Part shown: in pieces, positions 1 through 8,032 of the stretch | How the letters are laid out: each line of letters starts with the position of its first letter | Position numbering within the stretch: the stretch's first letter is position 1 | Assembly (NCBI RefSeq): GCF_019091135.1 | Contig: NZ_JAGXJW010000063.1 | Location: forward strand, 1-46,254 | Source: Cohnella sp. GbtcB17 | GTDB lineage: Bacteria > Bacillota > Bacilli > Paenibacillales > Paenibacillaceae | Direction: 5' to 3' | Length of the DNA: 46,254 bases | Notes under the pieces: model-generated | Database searches by the model: none | Told to the model about the DNA's origin: nothing | What the model saw: the letters and a program-made list of their open reading frames with translations, nothing else | Translations under genes and position numbers: made by a program

Positions 1-417
1 ATCGCTCGAAATAACGAGCTAGGCTGCGAAAATGGAATCACTGTGGGGCATGACTCCAGTTTTAGGGGGCCTAGCCGCTTTTGCACGATAGATCAGCCCG
101 TTCGCTTTTTTTGGCTAACTACCGTCCACTTTTGCGCGATTGCAATGTGCGGCGGACGACAGTTCGACACGAAGGCCCGCAAACCGTGGGCGTCTTCTGG
201 CATCTAGCAGCCGGCTTGCAGCCACACGCCGCGCGGCCTGCGCGAAATAAATTCGGCGCAGTCGGCGCGGGAATGCCGCGCCGTCCGAATGGCAGTCAAA
301 GCCGCGCCGCAAGCGGAGATCGCCGCCGTACGCGGCCGCCGGGACGGCATCCCGCTCCGCCGCGTCAAGGCCCGCCGGCCCCGTCGCCAAGGGGCTCACG
401 GTTGCTAGTCCCGATCT
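1..417. other. Left-edge region without a supported gene
   Basis: No convincing coding sequence is visible. The open frames across this stretch have no ribosome site and a composition typical of GC-rich noncoding or shadow frames. A 7-bp inverted repeat (GCTAGGC near 19-25 and GCCTAGC near 69-75) could fold, but it is not followed by a clear T tract. In related Bacillales the gene upstream of accD belongs to another unit, so this is probably its 3' flank or intergenic DNA. Confidence 0.4.
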
Positions 418-447
418 TTGTATGCTATCATTTCCTTATTGTAGAAT
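418..447 (+). promoter_or_regulatory. Candidate sigma-A promoter for the small gene/acc unit
   Basis: TTGTAT (418-423) and TAGAAT (442-447) are separated by 18 bp and lie just upstream of the ribosome site of the gene starting at 473. The spacing is acceptable and the hexamers are imperfect. No operator was recognised, and a FapR-like site was not seen. Confidence 0.4.
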
Positions 448-472
448 CGATCACCTATGGAGGTACCGCGTC

Positions 473-661
473 ATGTGGACGGTCATTTATATTGCGCCGA
501 CCGCCAAGATTGCGGAGCGGATCCAGAGCCGTCTGGAGGGCGAGGGCTTTCTCGTCCGGGTCCGGGCGATCAATCTGGTCAAGCCGCAATACGAGATATT
601 GGTGCCTTCCGGTGAAGTGCAGGAAGTTCAAGAAGTGCTCGGCAGTATATTGCATATGTGA
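473..661 (+). CDS. Small conserved-looking protein upstream of accD (62 aa)
   Basis: The protein begins MWTVIYIAPTAKIAE and has the look of a compact beta-alpha-beta domain: a hydrophobic strand, an amphipathic helix (AERIQSRLEGEGF), a second strand and a short acidic helix (EVQEVQEVLGSIL). The start at 473 is chosen because GGAGG lies at 459-463, nine bases upstream; an upstream in-frame ATG at 422 lacks a site. The size and the 'locate self, then small alpha/beta' pattern resemble DUF2007-like putative signal-transducing proteins, but this is only a resemblance. As I recall, similar small proteins next to accD in Paenibacillaceae carry the label 'glutamate decarboxylase' in databases; nothing here supports that enzyme, since there is no PLP motif and only 62 residues. 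It lies 173 bp before accD and may share its promoter. Function unknown. Confidence 0.75.
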   Translation: MWTVIYIAPTAKIAERIQSRLEGEGFLVRVRAINLVKPQYEILVPSGEVQEVQEVLGSILHM

Positions 662-834
662 CTCATGCGGCAGATTGCCGTCCTTTCGCGGGTCGGATCG
701 TCCTATGCATGTCGCGCCTGATAGCTGCGGATTTCGTCCGCGCGGGTCGCGTTTTCTCCGTACGGTGCATCACCGTGCGGAGCACCGCCCGCCGCCGGCG
801 GGACCGCCATTTTTGCGCCTTGTGAGGTGTCGCT

Positions 835-1722
835 GTGTTTAAGGATTTATTCCAGAAGAAGAAATATGCTACCGTACCTTCCGTCTCCCAGGCCCCCGCG
901 GCAAGCGAGCGGCCGAAGCGCGAGATTCCCGAAGGACTGATGAATCGCTGTCCCAAGTGCGGCAACATCCAGTTCAGCAAGGAGTGGGAGAAAAACCTCA
1001 AGGTGTGCTCCACCTGCGGACATCATTCGCGCCTCAACGCCCTGGAGCGCATCGCGATGACGCTCGACGACGGGCGTTTTTTTGAGATCGACGCGGACCT
1101 TACCTCCGAGGATCCGCTTGAATTCCCGGGCTACAAGGCGAAGCTCGAGCAGCAGAAGGCAAGCTCCGGCTTGAAGGACGCGGTCGTCACGGGCGAAGGC
1201 GAGATCGGGGGCGTCCCGGTCGTCGTCGGCGTCATGAGCTTCGACTTTTTCAGCGGCAGCATGGGTTCCGTCGTCGGCGAGAAGGTGACGCGCGCCATCG
1301 AGCTTGCCGCCGCGAAGAAGCTTCCGCTGCTGCTGTTCTCCACATCGGGCGGCGCCCGGATGCAGGAGAGCATCCTCAGCCTGATGCAGATGGCGAAGAC
1401 GAGCGCAGCGCTTGCGAAGTTCCAGGAGGAAGGCGGCTTGTTTATCTCAGTCTTCACCGATCCGACGCTCGGCGGCGTATCCGCCAGCTTCGCGAGCCTC
1501 GGCGATTATATTTTGGCCGAACCGGGCGCGATCGTCGGCTTTGCCGGACGCATCGTCATCGAGCAGACGATCCGCCAGAAGCTGCCCGACAACTTCCAGA
1601 CGGCCGAGTTCAATCTCAAGCACGGCCAGCTGGACAAGGTCGTGCATCGCAAGGACATGAAGGCGTTTTTGACCAAGCTGCTGGAGATGCATGTCGGAGG
1701 AGGTGCTTCAGATGGACAATAA
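835..1722 (+). CDS. accD: Acetyl-CoA carboxylase carboxyltransferase subunit beta
   Basis: AccD forms, with AccA, the carboxyltransferase half of acetyl-CoA carboxylase, which moves the carboxyl group from carboxybiotin on AccB to acetyl-CoA and so makes malonyl-CoA for fatty acid synthesis in the cytoplasm. The 295-residue protein has the family's N-terminal C4 zinc ribbon (C39, C42, C58, C61 in RCPKCGNIQF and VCSTCGHHSR), followed by the crotonase-like carboxyltransferase fold with the glycine-rich segments SGGARMQESI and TLGGVSASFA. The GTG at 835 is used because GAGGTG lies 6-11 bases upstream. The last 11 bases overlap the start of accA, so the two subunits are translationally coupled, as is common for stoichiometric partners. 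Length matches the family. Confidence 0.97.
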   Translation: MFKDLFQKKKYATVPSVSQAPAASERPKREIPEGLMNRCPKCGNIQFSKEWEKNLKVCSTCGHHSRLNALERIAMTLDDGRFFEIDADLTSEDPLEFPGYKAKLEQQKASSGLKDAVVTGEGEIGGVPVVVGVMSFDFFSGSMGSVVGEKVTRAIELAAAKKLPLLLFSTSGGARMQESILSLMQMAKTSAALAKFQEEGGLFISVFTDPTLGGVSASFASLGDYILAEPGAIVGFAGRIVIEQTIRQKLPDNFQTAEFNLKHGQLDKVVHRKDMKAFLTKLLEMHVGGGASDGQ

Positions 1723-2677
1723 GCTCCCCTTCGAAGGCCCGTTGTCCGAGCAGCGCCGCAAGATCGACCATCTCAAAAAAGTCGGCGTCGAGCAGAACAT
1801 CGACTTCAGCGAGGAGATCGCCCGGCTCGAAGAAGCTTACAAGAAGCTGGAAGACGAGATATACAGCAATCTGTCCGGCGCGCAGATCATGCATCTCGCC
1901 CGCGTGCACTCGAGGCCGACGACGCTCGATTACATCAACGAGATTTTCGAGGATTTTATCGAGCTTCACGGCGACCGGCTGTACGGAGACGATCTGGCGA
2001 TCGTCGGCGGCATCGCGAAGCTTAATGGCGTGGCGGTGACGGTCGTCGGCCACCAACGGGGTAAAGATACGAAGGACAACATCCAGCGGTTTTTCGGCAG
2101 TCCGCATCCCGAAGGGTTCCGCAAGGCGCTGCGCTTCATGCAGCAGGCGAACAAGTTTGGCCGGCCGATCATCACCTTCATCGATACGAAGGGCGCCTAT
2201 CCCGGCGACTCCGCCGAGGCCAGAGGGCAGTCCGAAGCGATCGCCCGCAACCTTAAGGAGATGGCCCTGCTGCGGGTGCCCGTCATCTGCGTCGTCATCG
2301 GCGAAGGCGGGAGCGGCGGCGCGCTGGCGCTTGGCGTCGGCAATCGCGTCCTGATGCTGGAAAATTCGATCTACTCGGTCATCTCGCCGAACGGAGCGGC
2401 GTCGATTCTCTGGAAGGACGCCTCCAAAGCCGATCAGGCCGCCGAAGCGATGAAGATCACGGCCAAGGACCTGCTCGAATTCGGCATTATCGAGGAGATC
2501 GTGCCCGAGCCCAAGGGCGGCGCCCATCTGGATCCCGTCCGGACGGCCGAAGCCGTCAAGACCGCGATCTGGCGCCATCTCGAGGAGCTGTCCGGCATGA
2601 CGCCGGAGGCGCTCGTGGAGGACCGGTACCGCAAGTTCCGCAGCGTGGGCAAGTTCGCCGCGCCAGAGTTGGTATGA
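1712..2677 (+). CDS. accA: Acetyl-CoA carboxylase carboxyltransferase subunit alpha
   Basis: This is the partner of AccD in the acetyl-CoA carboxylase carboxyltransferase (an alpha2-beta2 complex). The 321-residue protein shows an N-terminal helical region (EQRRKIDHLKKVG...IARLEEAYKKLEDEIY), then the fold that binds carboxybiotin, with VVGHQRGKDTKDNI, the Gly-rich oxyanion segment GEGGSGGALALGVGN and the SPNGAASILWKDA stretch. Most homologues have SPEG(C/A) at that last site, so Asn for Glu is a mild deviation. The ATG at 1712 is chosen over an in-frame ATG at 1691 because GGAGGAGGTG ends seven bases before it and the protein then starts like its relatives. The start lies inside the accD stop region. 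No pfkA follows, although pfkA normally separates accA from pyk in Bacillales. Confidence 0.97.
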   Translation: MDNKLPFEGPLSEQRRKIDHLKKVGVEQNIDFSEEIARLEEAYKKLEDEIYSNLSGAQIMHLARVHSRPTTLDYINEIFEDFIELHGDRLYGDDLAIVGGIAKLNGVAVTVVGHQRGKDTKDNIQRFFGSPHPEGFRKALRFMQQANKFGRPIITFIDTKGAYPGDSAEARGQSEAIARNLKEMALLRVPVICVVIGEGGSGGALALGVGNRVLMLENSIYSVISPNGAASILWKDASKADQAAEAMKITAKDLLEFGIIEEIVPEPKGGAHLDPVRTAEAVKTAIWRHLEELSGMTPEALVEDRYRKFRSVGKFAAPELV

Positions 2678-2688
2678 GCAAGGCCACG

Positions 2689-2728
2689 CGCCCTTCCGAT
2701 CCTCGGACGGGCGTTCGGCATGATTTTT
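2689..2728 (+). terminator. Possible terminator after accA
   Basis: An inverted repeat at 2689-2713 can form an 11-bp stem with one mismatch (CGCCC...GGGCG outside, TCCGA/TCGGA inside, loop TCC). A run of five T lies at 2724-2728, about ten bases after the stem, so the hairpin is not a classic tight terminator. It would separate accDA from pyk. Confidence 0.4.
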
Positions 2729-2835
2729 AACGCATCAATGCCGCTCGCGGCGTCTGAACAGGCGTCAGGGCGGATACAATCGGTGGTATACGGTATGATC
2801 CGTTCGCCCGACATCCAATGGAGGTTATCTTAACC

Positions 2836-4590
2836 ATGCGCAAAACGAAAATCGTCTGTACGATCGGCCCATCCAGCGAATCGCTCGAAAACACCAAAAA
2901 ACTCATCAACGCCGGTATGAACGTCGCCCGCCTGAACTTTTCCCACGGCGACTACGAGGAGCACGGCAACCGGATCAAAAATATCCGCCAGGCTTGCGAA
3001 GAACTGGGCAAGACGGTCGCCATCCTGCTTGACACCAAAGGCCCCGAGATTCGTCTCGGCAAGCTGAAGGAAGAGCCGATCGAGCTCGTCGCCGGCGAGC
3101 ATATCACGCTGACGACCGAGGAGATTCTCGGCGACCGCGAGCGCATCCCGGTCACCTACAAGGACCTGCCGGGCGACGTCCACGTCGGCTCGACGATTCT
3201 GATCGACGACGGCCTCATCGGCCTGACGGTCACCAAGGTCGAAGGCACCGAGATCGAGTGCCAGATCGTCAACAGCGGCCCGATCAAGAGCAAGAAGGGC
3301 GTCAACGTGCCGGGCGTCGCCATCTCCATGCCGGGCATCACCGAGAAGGACGCCAACGACATCCGCTTCGGCATCGAGCAGGGCGTCGACTTCATTGCTG
3401 CCTCGTTCGTACGCCGCGCGAGCGACGTGCTCGAGATCCGCGAGCTGCTCGAGAAGCATGACGCGCGCTACATTCAGATCATTTCCAAGATCGAGAACCA
3501 GCAGGGCGTGGACAACCTCGACGAGATCCTCGAAGTGTCCGACGGCCTGATGGTCGCGCGGGGCGACCTGGGCGTCGAGATTCCGGCCGAGGAAGTGCCG
3601 CTCGTGCAAAAGCAAATGATCGAGAAGTGCAACCGCGTTGGCAAGCCGGTCATCACGGCGACCCAGATGCTCGACTCGATGCAGCGCAATCCGCGTCCGA
3701 CGCGCGCCGAAGCGTCCGACGTCGCCAACGCCATCTTCGACGGCACCGACGCCATCATGCTGTCCGGCGAGACGGCCGCAGGCAAGTACCCGGTAGAATC
3801 GGTCCAGACGATGTCCCGCATCGCCGAGCGCGCCGAGTCCGCGCTTCGCTACCGCGAGATTTTCACGAAGCAGGCCGAAGCTCAGCAGACGACCGTCACC
3901 GAAGCGATCAGCCAGGCGGTCGCCAACTCGTCGCTCGACCTGAACGCCAAGGCGATCGTGACCTCCACGGAGAGCGGCTACACGGCGCGGATGGTATCCA
4001 AGTACCGTCCGAAGTCTCCGATCATCGCAGTGACGCCGGTCGAGCAGGTTCGCCGTCGCCTGCAGCTCGTATGGGGCGTCATCACGGTGGACGGCAAGTC
4101 GGCTTCCACGATCGACGAGATGGTCGACATCGCCGTACAAGGCGCGATCCACTCCGGCCTCGTGCGCCTCGGCGACACGGTCATTATCACGGCGGGCGTG
4201 CCGGTAGGCCGTTCGGGCACGACGAACCTGATCAAGATCCACAACATCGGCGAACTGATCGCCAAAGGTCAGGGCATCGGCTCGCAGAGCGCGACCGGAC
4301 GCGTCGTCGTCGCGACGTCGCCGGACGAAGCTGTCAGCAAGATGACGGAGGGCGCCATCCTTGTCACCCCGGCGACGGACAGGGAGTATATGCCTGCGAT
4401 TCAGCAAGCCGCGGCCGTCATCACCGAGACGGGCGGCATCACTTCGCATACGGCGGTCGTCGGCCTGAACCTCGGCATCCCGGTCATCATCGGCGTCGAG
4501 AACGCAACCCAGCTGCTGCACGACGGCATGGAGATCACGCTGTACGCGGAGCACGGCGTCATCTACACCGGACAAGCCAAGGTACTCTAA
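2836..4590 (+). CDS. pyk: Pyruvate kinase with C-terminal PEP-utilising domain
   Basis: Pyruvate kinase transfers phosphate from phosphoenolpyruvate to ADP, the last step of glycolysis. The 584-residue protein starts MRKTKIVCTIGPSS, typical of the family, and carries the active-site signature around ISKIENQQGVDNLDEI and MVARGDLGVEIPAEEV, plus TATQMLDSM. It is about 110 residues longer than the E. coli enzymes because of an extra C-terminal domain (roughly residues 480-584) with GGITSHTAVVG. This resembles the mobile phosphohistidine domain of PEP synthase and pyruvate phosphate dikinase, and is known from Bacillus and Geobacillus pyruvate kinases. The start at 2836 follows GGAGGT at 2820-2825; an in-frame ATG at 2818 overlaps that site and is rejected. 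It is followed by a terminator, so it ends its transcription unit. Confidence 0.97.
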   Translation: MRKTKIVCTIGPSSESLENTKKLINAGMNVARLNFSHGDYEEHGNRIKNIRQACEELGKTVAILLDTKGPEIRLGKLKEEPIELVAGEHITLTTEEILGDRERIPVTYKDLPGDVHVGSTILIDDGLIGLTVTKVEGTEIECQIVNSGPIKSKKGVNVPGVAISMPGITEKDANDIRFGIEQGVDFIAASFVRRASDVLEIRELLEKHDARYIQIISKIENQQGVDNLDEILEVSDGLMVARGDLGVEIPAEEVPLVQKQMIEKCNRVGKPVITATQMLDSMQRNPRPTRAEASDVANAIFDGTDAIMLSGETAAGKYPVESVQTMSRIAERAESALRYREIFTKQAEAQQTTVTEAISQAVANSSLDLNAKAIVTSTESGYTARMVSKYRPKSPIIAVTPVEQVRRRLQLVWGVITVDGKSASTIDEMVDIAVQGAIHSGLVRLGDTVIITAGVPVGRSGTTNLIKIHNIGELIAKGQGIGSQSATGRVVVATSPDEAVSKMTEGAILVTPATDREYMPAIQQAAAVITETGGITSHTAVVGLNLGIPVIIGVENATQLLHDGMEITLYAEHGVIYTGQAKVL

Positions 4591-4620
4591 TACGACGGCT
4601 AATACACGGCAACGAACATC

Positions 4621-4661
4621 GGGACGACAGACGGAGCAAGCTCCGCTTGCGTCCCTTTCTT
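4621..4661 (+). terminator. Rho-independent terminator after pyk
   Basis: GGGACG (4621-4626) pairs with CGTCCC (4650-4655). An inner GGAG/CTCC stem sits in the loop, and the whole is followed directly by TTTCTTTT. It lies 30 bp after the pyk stop and before the thioesterase gene. Confidence 0.75.
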
Positions 4662-4687
4662 TTATGCACACAAGGAGGACTTAAGCA

Positions 4688-5152
4688 ATGGCAAGCGCAT
4701 GGCTCCTGCACCCGCTAAGAGTGAGGTACCAGGAATGCGACCAGATGGGCGTCGTTTATCACGCGAATTACGTGAACTGGTTCGAGATCGGGCGAACCGA
4801 ATGGGTGAGGCGCATCGGCTGCGATTACCGGGAGATCGAGTCCAAAGGGCTGCTTCTGCCGCTCGTCAAGCTCGACGTCAACTTCGTGCAGCCGGCCCGT
4901 TACGACGATTGGGTGACGGTGTGCACGCGGGTCGCGGACAAGACGGCGCTGCGGATCGAGTTCGAATCGCGGATTATGAAGGGCGACCTGACGGAGAGCG
5001 TCGGACGCGTGTCCAAGGAAGATCCGGAGGGCGAACTGCTCGTATCGGGCGGTACCAAGCATGTCTGGGTGAACAAGCAATGGAAGCCGGTGCGGCTCGA
5101 CCGGGAGCTGCCGGAGGTGTGGGCTGCCTTCAAGGCATTGGCCGAAGCTTAA
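4688..5152 (+). CDS. Acyl-CoA thioesterase, hotdog fold (YbgC/4HBT family)
   Basis: The 154-residue protein is a single hotdog-fold domain of the 4-hydroxybenzoyl-CoA thioesterase/YbgC family, which hydrolyses acyl-CoA thioesters in the cytoplasm. The family signature is near the N-terminus: RVRYQECDQMGVVYHANYV, where the Asp of 'CDQMG' is the usual catalytic acid and 'YHANY' packs on the central helix. The segment FVQPARYDDWVTVCTRV also fits. A strong ribosome site (AAGGAGG at 4672-4678) precedes the ATG at 4688, and the pyk terminator precedes that. The physiological acyl-CoA is not predictable. In several Paenibacillaceae a similar gene sits between pyk and fxsA (recollection, not checked), so this is probably ancestral to the locus. 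Confidence 0.88.
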   Translation: MASAWLLHPLRVRYQECDQMGVVYHANYVNWFEIGRTEWVRRIGCDYREIESKGLLLPLVKLDVNFVQPARYDDWVTVCTRVADKTALRIEFESRIMKGDLTESVGRVSKEDPEGELLVSGGTKHVWVNKQWKPVRLDRELPEVWAAFKALAEA

Positions 5153-5285
5153 CCGGGCAAGAGAGACGCGCATTCGACGCCTTTTAACGATATCCCCTTC
5201 GGTCAGGAACGCCGTGCCTTCCGCGGTCCGCTGCAACGCCGCTTCCTGCGCAGCCGTATAAGAGAAGACGAGAGGAGAGTTTGCC

Positions 5286-5696
5286 ATGCTGCTAAAACGC
5301 TTGATGTGGTTCGCAATCGTCTTCGTGCTGCTGGAGGCGTGCGGCATTTATATGATGCAACGATGGATCGGCGGCTGGCCGGCCTTCCTGCTGCTGCTCG
5401 CGGGCGCCGTCGTCGGCGCGCTGCTGATGCAATCCGAAGGCCGCAAAGTGTGGGGCGAAGCGCGTCGTCAGCTATCGTCCGGCCAAATGCCGGGCCACGC
5501 GATCCTGGACGGTATCTGCGTGCTCGCGGGCGGATTGCTGCTGATCGTGCCGGGCTTTTTGTCGGACCTCGTCGGTCTCGCGATGCTGCTGCCGTGGACG
5601 CGCTCGCTGTTCAGGCTCGGTCTTTACGGCTGGCTGGCCGGCAAGGTGCAGTCCGGGGCGTTTCGGATATCGGGCGGCGGATTTCGAAGGTTCTGA
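5286..5696 (+). CDS. fxsA: FxsA family membrane protein (YtzA-like)
   Basis: The 136-residue protein has three or four hydrophobic segments: residues about 6-20, 29-48 and a paired hydrophobic region about 76-115 containing LLIVPGFLSDLVGLAMLLPWTR. The 'IPGFLSDxxGxxLLLP' pattern is the hallmark of the FxsA family; E. coli FxsA affects F-plasmid exclusion of phage T7, and the cellular role in Firmicutes is unknown. The C-terminus is glycine/arginine rich and soluble. B. subtilis has its homologue ytzA directly after pyk in the run towards citZ, so position supports the call. The ATG at 5286 follows GAGGAGAG. The next genes in B. subtilis (ytwI, ytvI) are not present here; ppk follows instead. 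Confidence 0.88.
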   Translation: MLLKRLMWFAIVFVLLEACGIYMMQRWIGGWPAFLLLLAGAVVGALLMQSEGRKVWGEARRQLSSGQMPGHAILDGICVLAGGLLLIVPGFLSDLVGLAMLLPWTRSLFRLGLYGWLAGKVQSGAFRISGGGFRRF

Positions 5697-5735
5697 AGAC
5701 GGAGAAGGTGGCGAAAAAAATCAGAACCGCTCGAT

Positions 5736-5785
5736 TTTACATTCCCTTCACGTTCGATTGACGCTGCGATAACATCCCACTAACA
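5736..5785 (+). promoter_or_regulatory. Candidate Pho box upstream of ppk (five 11-bp-phased hexamers)
   Basis: Five hexamers stand exactly 11 bp apart: TTTACA (5736), TTCACG (5747), TTGACG (5758), ATAACA (5769) and CTAACA (5780). Each is close to the TT(A/C/T)A(C/T)A repeat, spaced 11 bp, that Bacillus PhoP binds as direct repeats. Possible -10 elements follow: TAAGAC at 5795-5800, 26 bp from the start of the fourth repeat, or TATATT at 5811-5816. phoP itself is in this window. Binding has not been shown; the phasing is directly visible. Confidence 0.7.
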
Positions 5786-5857
5786 TAATGGTCATAAGAC
5801 TGTAGCTCCATATATTGCAGCGCAATGGTTCGATTTGAAAAGGGGAGAGCGAGACGC

Positions 5858-7951
5858 ATGCACGGATCCCAGAAATACATTAACCGTGATCTCAGCTGGA
5901 CGGAATTCAACCGGCGCGTTCTGGAGGAAGCCGAGGACCCCGGCACGCCGCTGCTCGAGAGATTTCAATTTTTATCGATCGTGGCGAGCAACCTCGACGA
6001 GTTCATGAGCGTCCGCGTAGCCGGACTGCGCGAGCAGCTCAAGGCCGGCTTCAACAAGCCGGACTTTACCGGCTACACGCAAGGCGGCTTGCTGAAGCGG
6101 CTGTCCAAGCGGATCGGGCGAATGGTGAAGCTCCAGTACAAAACCTACAGAGAATTGCTGCGCCTGCTTTCCAAGGAAAATGTTGCGATCGCGTCCTGGG
6201 CCGATCTGAACGAAGAGCAGCAAGCGGCGATGGCGGTTTATTTTCAGGAGATCGTCTTTCCGGTATTGACGCCGATGGCGGTGGACACGAGCCGCCCCTT
6301 CCCGCTGCTGCACAACAAGGAGCTGTATCTGGCGGTCGTGCTCAGACCCGAGGACATGGTCGGGCATGACCAGGAGAACGGCATTTATTTTGCGATCGTG
6401 CAGGTGCCGTCCATCCTTAAAAGAACGATCGAAGTCGCCAAGCGCAAAGGAAGCCGCAAAAACGCTTATTTGCTCCTGGAGGAGCTGATCCGGGTGCAGA
6501 TCGGACAGCTGTTCAGCGGCTACGTGACCGAATCGGTGCATGCTTTTCGCGTGACGCGCAATGCCGACCTTGCGCTGAACGAAGAAGGCGCGGAGGACCT
6601 GCTCAAGGAGATGGAGAAGGAGCTGCGCCGCAGGCGGAGAGGATTCCCCGTGCGCCTCGAGATCGAGAAGGGAATGTCGGTTCAAGCCAGAGAGCTGCTT
6701 ATGGAGGAGCTCGAGATCGGCGATGAGGAAATATTCGAGATCGACGGTCCGCTCGACCTGACGTTTCTCTCGAAGTTCACGGGATCGCTTCCGAACATGG
6801 AGCAGCTGCGCTATCCGCCGATCGAGCCGGTCTATCCCGCCGCCTTCGACGTGTCGGAAGACATCCTGTCGGTGCTGCGGGAGCGGGGAGACGCGCTCGT
6901 CTATCATCCGTACGAATCGTTCGAGGTCGTTAACGACTTTATCAGCGAGGCCGCGGAGGATCCGGACGTGCTGGCGATCAAAATGACGCTCTATCGGGTC
7001 AGCGTCAACTCGGTGCTCGTTCAGGCGCTCGCGAGAGCCGCCGAGTCCGGCAAGCAGGTGACGGTCGTCGTCGAGATCAAGGCCAGATTCGACGAAGCGC
7101 GCAACATTGCGTGGGCCAAGCAGCTTGAGCGCGCGGGCTGTCATGTCGTCTACGGCCTGGTCGGCCTGAAGACGCATGCCAAGATCACGCTTGTCGTGCG
7201 TCGGGAGGCCGGCTCGCTGCGGCGGTACGTGCACGTTGGTACCGGCAACTATAACGAAAACACGGCCAAACTGTACACGGACGCCGGACTGTTCACCTGT
7301 CATCCGTGGATCGGCGCGGACGCATCGGCGCTGTTTAACGAGATGACCGGCTACTCTACGCCGCACGACTGGCGCGCGTTCGCGGTCGCGCCCGCGGGTC
7401 TGCGCCCCCGGCTGTACGAGCTGATCGACCGCGAGATCACCAGCGCGAAGCAGGGCAAGCCGGCGCGAATCGTTGCCAAGATCAATTCCCTGTCCAGCCA
7501 GCCTATGGTAGATAAGCTGTACGAGGCGTCGCAGGCCGGCGTCAAGGTAGATTTGATCGTGCGCGGCGTATGCTGCCTGCGTCCCGGCGTGCCGGGCTTA
7601 AGCGACAACGTGCGCGTCGTCAGCATCGTGGATCGTTTTCTCGAGCACGCCCGCATCCTGTACGTGTCCGCGGACGGCGAGGACGAGGTATTCATCTCGA
7701 GCGCGGACTGGATGAGCCGCAACCTGAGCCGGCGCGTCGAGCTGCTCTGCCCGGTATACGACCGCGGCCTCCGGCTCGCGCTTCGCAACATGCTTGAGCT
7801 GAACCTGCAGGACAACGTCAAAGCCAGGGAGCTCCTGCCTTCCGGCGGCTACGTTCGCGTCCAGAACGAGCATCGGCCGCTTCGCAGCCAGTTCGCTTCC
7901 TGCGACATTCCGCTTTGGAAGACGGTCGCCGACTCCAAAGATTTCACATGA
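5858..7951 (+). CDS. ppk: Polyphosphate kinase 1
   Basis: PPK1 reversibly polymerises the gamma-phosphate of ATP into inorganic polyphosphate. The 697-residue protein has the family's usual length and four-domain order: an N-terminal helical domain (YINRDLSWTEFNRRVLEEA, SNLDEFMSVRVAGL), a head domain, and two phospholipase-D-like C-terminal domains. H440 in KTHAKITLVV is the likely autophosphorylated histidine and H459 in YVHVGTGNYNE the second conserved one; their 19-residue spacing equals that of E. coli H435/H454. The start at 5858 follows AAGGGGAGAG at 5840-5849; an upstream in-frame ATG at 5825 lacks a site. The promoter region carries a strong Pho-box-like array. A gene for a 53-residue protein follows and ppx is convergent, so synthesis and breakdown of polyphosphate are encoded side by side on opposite strands. 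Confidence 0.96.
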   Translation: MHGSQKYINRDLSWTEFNRRVLEEAEDPGTPLLERFQFLSIVASNLDEFMSVRVAGLREQLKAGFNKPDFTGYTQGGLLKRLSKRIGRMVKLQYKTYRELLRLLSKENVAIASWADLNEEQQAAMAVYFQEIVFPVLTPMAVDTSRPFPLLHNKELYLAVVLRPEDMVGHDQENGIYFAIVQVPSILKRTIEVAKRKGSRKNAYLLLEELIRVQIGQLFSGYVTESVHAFRVTRNADLALNEEGAEDLLKEMEKELRRRRRGFPVRLEIEKGMSVQARELLMEELEIGDEEIFEIDGPLDLTFLSKFTGSLPNMEQLRYPPIEPVYPAAFDVSEDILSVLRERGDALVYHPYESFEVVNDFISEAAEDPDVLAIKMTLYRVSVNSVLVQALARAAESGKQVTVVVEIKARFDEARNIAWAKQLERAGCHVVYGLVGLKTHAKITLVVRREAGSLRRYVHVGTGNYNENTAKLYTDAGLFTCHPWIGADASALFNEMTGYSTPHDWRAFAVAPAGLRPRLYELIDREITSAKQGKPARIVAKINSLSSQPMVDKLYEASQAGVKVDLIVRGVCCLRPGVPGLSDNVRVVSIVDRFLEHARILYVSADGEDEVFISSADWMSRNLSRRVELLCPVYDRGLRLALRNMLELNLQDNVKARELLPSGGYVRVQNEHRPLRSQFASCDIPLWKTVADSKDFT

Positions 7952-7981
7952 ATAACTAATTCGTCTAATCTGCCATTTACA
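7943..7981 (+). promoter_or_regulatory. Candidate Pho-type repeat array before the 53-residue gene
   Basis: TTCACA (7943), a weak AACTAA (7954), CTAATC (7965) and TTTACA (7976) are in 11-bp register, followed by TAAGAT (7991-7996) or TAATAT (7996-8001) as possible -10 elements. The array starts inside the last codons of ppk. The 11-mer TTTACATTCCC at 7976-7986 is identical to the first repeat and spacer upstream of ppk (5736-5746). Three of four hexamers fit, so this is weaker than the ppk array. Confidence 0.45.
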
Positions 7982-8032
7982 TTCCCGGCATAAGATAATA
8001 TTGCGGGATGGAAATGGAGAGGAGGGACGAGG

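Noticed and set aside
115..399. 94-residue frame on the minus strand near the left edge
   Set aside because: No ribosome site upstream of the possible GTG, alanine/arginine-rich composition and no recognisable domain.
473..661. Annotation as glutamate decarboxylase
   Set aside because: The protein has 62 residues and no pyridoxal phosphate lysine motif; the name appears to be a propagated database label.
81..842. Long frame on the plus strand before and across the accD region
   Set aside because: No ribosome site, arginine/proline-rich shadow composition, and it overlaps the better supported genes at 473 and accD.
2830..4671. 613-residue frame antisense to pyk
   Set aside because: It is the Asp/Arg/Leu/Val-rich antisense shadow commonly produced by GC-rich coding regions. 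The sense gene is certain.
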